Positions 1 to 5,539 of a stretch of 21,776 bases of DNA are shown piece after piece (the first letter of the stretch is position 1; each line of letters begins with the position of its first letter). The position numbers and the translations under genes were made by a program. The notes beneath the pieces were generated by a model, which ran no database searches, was not told the DNA's origin, and worked only from the letters and a program-made list of their open reading frames with translations. Source of the stretch: JBGLNJ01 sp964353405 (GTDB lineage: Bacteria; Chloroflexota; Anaerolineae; Fen-1058); the NCBI GenBank assembly GCA_964353405.1, contig CAYGWJ010000166.1, positions 1 to 21,776 of the forward strand, given 5' to 3'.

Positions 1-1
1 T

Positions 2-1990
2 TTGGGCTTACGGGAAGAGTCGAGACGCCCGTTGATGGCTATGTTGTCCGACTATTTGCGCGCCAAGACGACCTTGCTCATCCTCGACAACTGCGAACAT
101 CTGATCGCCGACTGTGCAAAATTTGCCGACACGATTTTGCACGCCGCGCCGAAGGTCAAGATACTGACGACGAGTCGTGAGGCGTTGGGCATTGCAGGCG
201 AAACGGCGTACCGCGTGCCCTCACTTTCGTTGCCGCCAACAGACTTCCGAAGTCTCCAAGACTTCGGAAGTCTAACGCAATACGAAGCCGTGCGTCTGTT
301 CATTGAGCGCGCGCTGGCGGTCCAGCCCGATTTCAGCGTGACGAACGCGAACGCACCCGCCGTCGCGCAAATCTGTCACCGTCTCGATGGCATCCCACTC
401 GCGATTGAATTGGCGGCGGCGCGCGTCAGGGTGTTATCCGTCACCCAGATTGCGGCGCGTTTGGATGACCGGTTCAGTTTGTTGACGGGTGGTAGCCGGA
501 TGGCCGTGCCGCGCCATCGAACGCTGCGCGCGGCGATTGACTGGAGTTACAACTTGCTCTCGAAAGAAGAGCAGGTTCTGGTTCGACGCCTCTCTGTGTT
601 TGCTGGTGGTTGGACATGGGAAGCGGCAGAAGCCGTTTGTACAGGAGAACAGAGGAACCTGGATGCAGAGCCGGATTCTTTTCTCCCCGCCGCTTGCGCG
701 TCCTCTGGCCCCCTGCTCGATATTCTTGATAGCCTGGCGCTCAAGTCGCTCGTCATTGCGGATCAACTTGGCGCTGCCATGCGCTATCGCATGTTGGAAA
801 CTATACGACAGTACGCGCACGAAAAGCTAATCGAGTCTGGCGAACTGCGAGCAATGCGAGATCGTCACCTTGACTATTTCCTCAGACTCGCAGAGGAAGG
901 AGCGCCGTACGTTAGAAGCGGAGAGACAGCGTGGTTGGATCGCCTAGAGACCGAGTTTGGCAACGTGCGAGCCGCATGGGAACGAGCGCTCGAAAGCGAT
1001 GCTGAACTGGCACTGCGGTTGGCATCCGCATTAGAGTGGTTCTGGGTGATTCGGGGTAATCCAAAAGAGGGATGGACATGGCTGACCAGACTCTTGCCGC
1101 GAACGGAGGCATGGGGTACAAGCAAGCGTCGTGCCAGAGCATTGAGACTAGCGGGCAGCTTAGCCAATCACTGGGGTGACACTAAATCGGCTCATCCGCT
1201 CGTGGAAGCAAGCCTGGCAATTGCCAAAGCAATCTGCGACAAACACGAAGTGGCACTCACGCTGCACACCCTGGGGCGAGTGTTCTTGAGCTTAGGTAAC
1301 TGGTCCGAGGCGCGTACCTGCTATCAAGATAGCCAGGCTCTATATCGCCAAGTGGGCGATGCCTGGAGTAGTGGCTATACGACCATGGCATTGGGACAAC
1401 TGGCTTTCGGTGCGGGCGACTATGAATCGGCGCGCGCGCTATTCGTGCAATCCTTGTCTCTCTTTCGGAACCTGGGCGACAAGCGTGGCCTTCTGGCGAC
1501 GCTAAACGCACAAGGCGAACTGGCGCGCCTCCAGGACGATTACGTAAGAGCCGCCGCATTCTATACCGAGTCTCTACAGCTTGCCAGAGAGATGATGGAC
1601 CGGCGTAGGCAAGTCGTGATGTTGGAAAACTTGGGATACGTTGCGCTACATGAGCGCGATTATGTGCGAGCGAGAGCCTTATTTGAAGAGGGTCTTGCTC
1701 TAAACCGTCAGTGTGAGAGAGCATATGGCCTGTCGGGATATGTAGCAGGATTTGCCGGGATAATCGGAGCAAATGGAAAATCCCTGCAGGCAGCTCAATT
1801 ACTCGGCGCGGTGGAGGCATCTTATCAAGCCCTTGGCGCGGTGATGGCTCCCGCTGATCGCAAGGAATACGACCACATTCTGGCTGCTGTGCGCGCGCAG
1901 CTCGACGAAGCAGCCTTCAACGCCGCGTGGGCGGAAGGGCGCAAGATGACGCTGGAGCAGGCTATCGAATACGCGCTGCAAAACGTCTAG
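2..1990 (+). CDS. NB-ARC/TPR ATPase regulator (COG3903-like), 5' end outside the window
   Basis: The frame is open from the window edge, so the 662 residues seen are the C-terminal part of a larger protein. A Walker B-like stretch (LLILDNCEHL, about residues 25-34) is followed by a TSREALGIAGE sensor-type motif and by GIPLAIELAAAR, the GLPL-type motif of NB-ARC/STAND ATPases. The second half (about 370-600) consists of TPR-like helical repeats, and the end (MTLEQAIEYAL) is typical of this family in Chloroflexota. The missing upstream part should hold the P-loop and possibly a BTAD or cyclase domain. The role is presumably signal-dependent transcription control; no C-terminal LuxR helix-turn-helix is visible. 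It ends 11 nt before the convergent TumE-like gene. A perfect palindrome at 241-273 is translated within it as residues 80-91. The family is confident, the function is not. Confidence 0.85.
   Translation: MGLREESRRPLMAMLSDYLRAKTTLLILDNCEHLIADCAKFADTILHAAPKVKILTTSREALGIAGETAYRVPSLSLPPTDFRSLQDFGSLTQYEAVRLFIERALAVQPDFSVTNANAPAVAQICHRLDGIPLAIELAAARVRVLSVTQIAARLDDRFSLLTGGSRMAVPRHRTLRAAIDWSYNLLSKEEQVLVRRLSVFAGGWTWEAAEAVCTGEQRNLDAEPDSFLPAACASSGPLLDILDSLALKSLVIADQLGAAMRYRMLETIRQYAHEKLIESGELRAMRDRHLDYFLRLAEEGAPYVRSGETAWLDRLETEFGNVRAAWERALESDAELALRLASALEWFWVIRGNPKEGWTWLTRLLPRTEAWGTSKRRARALRLAGSLANHWGDTKSAHPLVEASLAIAKAICDKHEVALTLHTLGRVFLSLGNWSEARTCYQDSQALYRQVGDAWSSGYTTMALGQLAFGAGDYESARALFVQSLSLFRNLGDKRGLLATLNAQGELARLQDDYVRAAAFYTESLQLAREMMDRRRQVVMLENLGYVALHERDYVRARALFEEGLALNRQCERAYGLSGYVAGFAGIIGANGKSLQAAQLLGAVEASYQALGAVMAPADRKEYDHILAAVRAQLDEAAFNAAWAEGRKMTLEQAIEYALQNV
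241..273. repeat. Perfect palindrome inside a coding region
   Basis: The arm AGACTTCCGAAGTCT (241-255), a CCA loop (256-258) and the exact reverse-complement arm (259-273) give a 15-bp stem. It is read in frame as a loop between the PSLSLPP and LTQYEAVRLF motifs of the ATPase. Each arm is itself almost self-complementary. It resembles a small palindromic element inserted in frame in a tolerant loop. Confidence 0.8.
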
Positions 1991-2001
1991 GCCAAAGAAT
2001 T

Positions 2002-2361
2002 TCAAAGGCGCATCGTCCGCTGGACAAACGCCATGAACTCGCGAAAGCCATGCTCAACGTCCGCAGCAAACGGAGCAACGACGACAGTATCTTGGTCGCC
2101 GTCGTGGAAATGGAAGGGGAACGTCGGAACGTTTTTCCAGTTTGCGTCGGGAAAATTATCGTAGCGGTAAATGCGCCCGTCCAGATGGCGGCGCTCCCAG
2201 TGGAAGCCAAAGCGTCCGCTCAACTTATGCGAGACCCAGGTATCCACATAGCTCGCGTCAGTCAAGGTCACGCGCAGCTTGGCGCCTAAGACATCGGTTT
2301 GTATGACTATTTCGGCAAACTCGACTTCGGCAATGCGGCGAAACGATTCGAGTGTCGTCAA
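2002..2361 (-). CDS. TumE-like (DUF6516-type) putative toxin
   Basis: This 119-residue protein has the pattern of the TumE/DUF6516 toxin family: a central HWERR segment, then YRYDN, then a WKN..TFPFHFHDG block rich in aromatic and histidine residues. TumE-type toxins are small and paired with an antitoxin gene; the RNA-cleaving activity proposed for relatives has not been shown for this protein. Its start ATG (2359-2361) overlaps the stop of the upstream gene by 4 nt (ATGA), which indicates translational coupling in a two-gene operon, antitoxin first. It converges with the ATPase gene, with 11 nt between stops. The family call is from memory of the motif; an uncharacterised small protein is the alternative. 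Confidence 0.6.
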   Translation of the reverse strand: MTTLESFRRIAEVEFAEIVIQTDVLGAKLRVTLTDASYVDTWVSHKLSGRFGFHWERRHLDGRIYRYDNFPDANWKNVPTFPFHFHDGDQDTVVVAPFAADVEHGFREFMAFVQRTMRL

Positions 2362-2630
2362 GCCAGTTCCTTGAGCGAGTCGAGCAGCGCGTCGCGTTCA
2401 GCTTCCAGGTGATCGAACTCGAAATAATCCTCAAAGGCTTCAGACTCGTGGACTCGACCTGACTGCACCAGGCTGTCCAATTCGACCACCGTCCGCACGC
2501 CGTACCTGCGCGCCAGGTTCAACAGCTGCGACTCGATCAGGCGCAGCCGGTGATTCAGGAACAGTCGCAAGCTGTCTCGCTCCAGTTCTTGCGGTGACAA
2601 TCCCAGCCTCAAAGCAATCGTATCGTACAT
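2358..2630 (-). CDS. Putative antitoxin partner of the TumE-like protein
   Basis: A 90-residue, charged, predicted all-helical protein with no signal peptide or membrane segment. Its C-terminal half carries an acidic motif (ESEAFEDYFEFDHLEAERDA) followed by a leucine-rich helix. No helix-turn-helix of the XRE type found in TumA antitoxins is evident, so it would be a different antitoxin class. The start is the ATG at 2628-2630, preceded by AAGGAG about 8 nt upstream on the minus strand, and a strong promoter lies at 2659-2687. Position and the 4-nt overlap with the next gene support an antitoxin role; the sequence alone does not prove it. Confidence 0.6.
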   Translation of the reverse strand: MYDTIALRLGLSPQELERDSLRLFLNHRLRLIESQLLNLARRYGVRTVVELDSLVQSGRVHESEAFEDYFEFDHLEAERDALLDSLKELA

Positions 2631-2658
2631 CGCTCACACTCCTTATCCATCTGCAATG

Positions 2659-2687
2659 AATATACTTTTGACGGCCTGACCGGTCAA
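2659..2687 (-). promoter_or_regulatory. Sigma-70-type promoter of the TumE-like pair, with overlapping palindrome
   Basis: On the minus strand TTGACC (2682-2687) and TATATT (2659-2664) are separated by exactly 17 bp, with the start codon about 30 nt downstream. The perfect 10-bp palindrome TGACCGGTCA (2677-2686) overlaps the -35 box and is a candidate operator for autorepression. Confidence 0.7.
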
Positions 2688-2726
2688 TTGTCCTCTTGCC
2701 TTCCCCCTACTTTTTGAAAAGATGCC

Positions 2727-3125
2727 CTACGAGATCTGCTCAAAGCCCTGTTCCGCAAAGTGCGCGTCGAACGTAAACGCCGCCTTGAGCCCCAACCGGC
2801 GCATAACCTCAAAGCTGACACAATCCACCAGGCTGAGTTCTCTGCGGGCTGCGATGAGCAAAGCCGTGATGCCAGCATGGTGAGTACCCTCGTCTATCCA
2901 CTCGACATGCAGGACGGGCGACATATCTTCCTGCAATACCTTGACAGCCTCCACACCCAACCGATGTTGCGCCAGAGCAAAGGTCTCGATCAAAACATAG
3001 CTGGTGCAGATTATCTCCGTGCCCTGACTAACCAGGTCGGTCCAGGCGCGTTTTGCCTGCTCATGATTCTGATCGTCGGCATCCAGGATAGCATACAGAG
3101 CCGACGTATCTACAAAGACGCTCAT
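2727..3125 (-). CDS. vapC: VapC-type PIN-domain toxin (ribonuclease)
   Basis: A 132-residue PIN domain. The acidic residues expected for metal-dependent RNA cleavage are all present: Asp in VDTSALYAILD near the N-terminus, Glu in VLIETFAL, Asp in LSLVDCVSFEVM, and Asp in FTFDAHFAEQGF near the C-terminus. Known VapC toxins cut tRNA or rRNA, but the target cannot be told from sequence. The start ATG (3123-3125) overlaps the vapB stop by 4 nt, the usual antitoxin-then-toxin order. All motifs are intact, so the toxin is probably functional. Confidence 0.9.
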   Translation of the reverse strand: MSVFVDTSALYAILDADDQNHEQAKRAWTDLVSQGTEIICTSYVLIETFALAQHRLGVEAVKVLQEDMSPVLHVEWIDEGTHHAGITALLIAARRELSLVDCVSFEVMRRLGLKAAFTFDAHFAEQGFEQIS

Positions 3126-3370
3126 GGCTGGTAGGCCTTTGCCAGATATTGGTCATGTTCAATCGAGATGTCACGTCGTCCGGAATGAAACCGACCGGCA
3201 GCGGCAATGGCGCGGCGTCGCCGTTCATCCTCGCCAACAGCGGCTGATTGCCGGATCAAGTAGTCAATGCTCTGCCGGATCAAGTCCGACACAGAGCTTT
3301 TACGGGCGGCAGCCAACGATTTTAGCGTCTGCGCTTGTTCCTCGGTCAATTGCACCTGGGTTCTAATCAT
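3122..3370 (-). CDS. vapB: VapB-type ribbon-helix-helix antitoxin
   Basis: An 82-residue protein starting MIRTQVQLTEEQAQTLK, a ribbon-helix-helix (CopG/Arc-like) DNA-binding domain. A basic, flexible C-terminus (GRFHSGRRDISIEHDQYL) would wrap the toxin. The ATG at 3368-3370 was chosen because GAGGGGG lies about 8 nt upstream and because the domain begins there; a longer frame would add 12 unlikely residues. It overlaps vapC by 4 nt. VapB normally represses its own promoter together with VapC. Confidence 0.88.
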   Translation of the reverse strand: MIRTQVQLTEEQAQTLKSLAAARKSSVSDLIRQSIDYLIRQSAAVGEDERRRRAIAAAGRFHSGRRDISIEHDQYLAKAYQP

Positions 3371-3407
3371 CAGAGTCCCCCTCACATTTTGCTTGCATCT
3401 ATACACA

Positions 3408-3436
3408 ATAATAAAACATTAGCTGGGAACGGTCAA
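3408..3436 (-). promoter_or_regulatory. vapBC promoter
   Basis: On the minus strand TTGACC (3431-3436) and TATTAT (3408-3413) are spaced 17 bp apart, about 37 nt upstream of the vapB start. The -35 hexamer is identical to that of the TumE-like promoter. Confidence 0.7.
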
Positions 3437-3497
3437 CCCGCAGGGATTCGGGTTTTTGGTTTCCACCGTCAAAAAATCCATTCCCCGATTTGACGAT

Positions 3498-3623
3498 CTA
3501 GGAGCTTGTCGGAGAGAACCCTGACGGGCCGGAATCGAGGCTTCAGCCGGTGAGCACGCGGCGATTTTCGGCCAAAACCGGCTAAAGCCTAGACTCCGAA
3601 ACGCCTCTCCGACAAGTTGCTAG
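3498..3623. mobile_element. MITE-like element with long inverted arms and CTAG ends
   Basis: The outer arms 3498-3516 and 3605-3623 match as inverted repeats at 17 of 19 positions (core CTTGTCGGAGAG). A second pair, 3530-3551 and 3577-3598, matches at 19 of 22 (core AGGCTT.AGCCGGT). CTAG is present at both outer edges, so it may be a 4-bp target duplication flanking a 118-bp element (3502-3619). No protein is encoded. The structure is that of a miniature inverted-repeat element mobilised in trans; IS5-group transposases favour YTAR targets, which would fit. It fills most of the gap between vapB and the next gene. Confidence 0.7.
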
Positions 3624-3648
3624 CCTCCCGAGAAAGCCGCCTTCACTT

Positions 3649-4257
3649 TCACCGCTGCAACAGTTTGAACGCAATCCCGCGCCCCCGTCCCCGCTGGAAG
3701 GCGAGCGTCACCCACAGCGTGCCGAGCGCATCCACTGTGCTCACCGTTTCCAATCCGCCCAGCCAGATCGGGCGCACGCCAATCTCTTGAATCAGCCGTT
3801 CGACCTGCTTGCAAGCATCGCCCTCCGGGCCGCAGTAGAACATATCCACCTGCATCTCACCGAACTGCGGTTGAGCGAAGACCTCCCAGCCCAGCGAGTT
3901 GAACGCGCGAAAGATGATGGCCGTCGGCGCCGCTTCAGCGATGGCTTGGACGTTGTTGACGACCGGCCCGCCAAAGTTATTCGTTGCATCAATGACGATT
4001 CTCCCTGCGAGTGCGTCCGCGTTAGCTCGGACAACTTCCGGCACTGCGCTCCACGTTACTGCCAGTAGAACCACGTCGGCATCTGCCAGCGCCTGCGGAA
4101 TCGCTTCCAACCGGGCTTGTGGGTACGATTCATGCAACGCCTGTGCTTTGGCACTGCGCAAGTCCCGCACCCCAAAGAGGACTGTGTGACCGGCCGCAGC
4201 CCACTTTTTTCCGAGTGTGCCGCCAATGTTGCCCGTCCCCAAGATGGCGATATTCAT
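3649..4257 (-). CDS. F420/NADP-type oxidoreductase (COG2085-like)
   Basis: A 202-residue Rossmann protein. MNIAILGTGNIGGTLGKKW gives the GxGxxG dinucleotide site, GVRD follows beta-2 with an Arg suited to NADP, and VVLLAVTWSAVPEVV and IDATNN are typical of the F420-dependent NADP reductase/YrrC-like fold. The ATG at 4255-4257 is preferred over an upstream in-frame start because TAAGGAG lies about 8 nt before it and it opens directly on the first beta strand. The family includes F420:NADP reductases and other NADP oxidoreductases; substrate and F420 use are not decidable here. It is probably a separate transcript, since a terminator-like hairpin lies just upstream on the same strand. Confidence 0.8.
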   Translation of the reverse strand: MNIAILGTGNIGGTLGKKWAAAGHTVLFGVRDLRSAKAQALHESYPQARLEAIPQALADADVVLLAVTWSAVPEVVRANADALAGRIVIDATNNFGGPVVNNVQAIAEAAPTAIIFRAFNSLGWEVFAQPQFGEMQVDMFYCGPEGDACKQVERLIQEIGVRPIWLGGLETVSTVDALGTLWVTLAFQRGRGRGIAFKLLQR

Positions 4258-4297
4258 CTGTCTCTCCTTACTGCTTCTTTCCGTGATGACCTGCCAG

Positions 4298-4355
4298 TCA
4301 AAATAAACCAACGAGACGCCAGGCTCAAGTGACTACTTTCCGGCTTGGCGTCTCG
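4298..4355 (-). terminator. Rho-independent terminator of the two-gene oxidoreductase operon
   Basis: Arms 4343-4355 and 4312-4324 pair at 12 of 13 positions (CGAGACGCC core) around an 18-nt loop. On the minus strand they are followed by a T-rich run (TTGGTTTATTTTG). It begins 17 nt beyond the stop of the beta-subunit gene. Confidence 0.65.
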
Positions 4356-4372
4356 CTGTGACGTGCGACCTG

Positions 4373-5539
4373 TTACTTGAGTTTCTCCTGCCCCGCAAAC
4401 TGCCGATACGGCGACAGAATACCTAATACCTCATTATCCGACTCGGTGAGGTTGTTCTTGACCATGCGCGCGATCAACTCGCCCAGGCCCGGCCCCAACA
4501 TAAGACCCTGCCCGCACATGCCCACTGCCAACAGGTAGCCTTCGACTTGCCTCGACCAACCGACGATGGGAAAGCCGTCGGGCGTCATGGGATACAGTCC
4601 GCGCCAGGTGCGCCGCACGCGGATGTTTTTGAGCCGGGGCATCACCTCCACCATGCGCCTGGCGACCATGGGCAAAAACTCACTCGTCTCACGTATGTCC
4701 TCGCCCCAGAGGCTGGGGCTGGGCGTGATGCAGAACACGATCTGCCCGGTGGCGTGCTGGTAAAAGTAATAGTTGGCCGAGCCGGTCACAGGCCGGATGT
4801 CCACGACCATCGGCTTGAGGAAAGGCGCGACGGCTTCCGTGATGGCGGCTTCGTGCGAGTCAGGCTTAACCGGCACATCCATGCCCACCAGCCTGGCGAG
4901 CGGCGTGGCCCACGCGCCCGCGGCGTTGATGATCACGTCTGCGTTATAGTCGCCCTGGTCCGTCTTGACGCTGCGCGCGCGCCCGCCCGCAGTGTCAATA
5001 GAGGTCACGGTTTCGTTAAAGTGGAACTCGGCGCCCAACCGCTTGGCGTGCGTGTAGAACGCGTGCAGTGAGAGCAGCGGCGAGGCATTGCCGTCATCCG
5101 GCGAAAACGTCCCGCCGATGAGGCCGTTTGGATTGAGGTCAGGGATCACCTTAAGGAAATCATCCCTGTCCAGCCAGTCAATGTTGAGGCCGAACGGTGT
5201 CTGAATCGCGAGCAAGTCCTTGAGGATTTTTTCTTCACGCTCGCGGTAGGCGACGAACGCATAGCCGCCTTTCTGCCACTCGATGTCGTCGCCGTATTTT
5301 TCTTTCCACGTCGTCAAGATCTCGATGCTGCGCAGGCAGAGCCGAATCTTGGCCGGGTCAGAGTGAGTGGCGCGGATGCCGCCGATGGCGGCCTTGTTCG
5401 AGCCTTGTCCGGCGCTGGGGCGCGAATCAAGCACGAGCGCCTTGACGCCTGCTTGGGCTAATGAGAAAGCCGTTGGTGTGCCCACGCTCCCCGCGCCGAT
5501 GATGATGACATCATAGATGCCGTCGTAGTGCTTAGCCAC
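4373..5539 (-). CDS. DAO-family FAD oxidoreductase, sarcosine oxidase beta / PDH beta-like subunit
   Basis: A 388-residue protein of the glycine/D-amino-acid oxidase (DAO) family. The FAD-binding GxGxxG (IIIGAGSVG, residues 12-20) is at the N-terminus. The middle has AGAWATPLARLVG and the end has the GLYPMTPDGFPIVGW and GQGLMLGPGLGELIA motifs of sarcosine-oxidase-beta and proline-dehydrogenase-beta proteins. It should oxidise an N-substituted amino acid or imino acid and pass electrons to the partner subunit. The GTG start (5537-5539) sits inside the end of the upstream gene (8-nt overlap) behind a strong GGAGGTGA ribosome site, so the two are co-translated. The true substrate (sarcosine, proline, opine or other) is unknown. 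Confidence 0.85.
   Translation of the reverse strand: MAKHYDGIYDVIIIGAGSVGTPTAFSLAQAGVKALVLDSRPSAGQGSNKAAIGGIRATHSDPAKIRLCLRSIEILTTWKEKYGDDIEWQKGGYAFVAYREREEKILKDLLAIQTPFGLNIDWLDRDDFLKVIPDLNPNGLIGGTFSPDDGNASPLLSLHAFYTHAKRLGAEFHFNETVTSIDTAGGRARSVKTDQGDYNADVIINAAGAWATPLARLVGMDVPVKPDSHEAAITEAVAPFLKPMVVDIRPVTGSANYYFYQHATGQIVFCITPSPSLWGEDIRETSEFLPMVARRMVEVMPRLKNIRVRRTWRGLYPMTPDGFPIVGWSRQVEGYLLAVGMCGQGLMLGPGLGELIARMVKNNLTESDNEVLGILSPYRQFAGQEKLK

Noticed and set aside
3435..3457. AACCCG-8 nt-CGGGTT followed by a T-run, a terminator-like hairpin on the plus strand
   Set aside because: No plus-strand gene lies upstream, and it overlaps the -35 box of vapBC on the other strand; it could be chance.
4547..5071. 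Long plus-strand frame opposite the DAO gene
   Set aside because: It lies entirely within the antisense of a well-supported gene, has no domain, and its His/Arg-rich composition is typical of a shadow frame.
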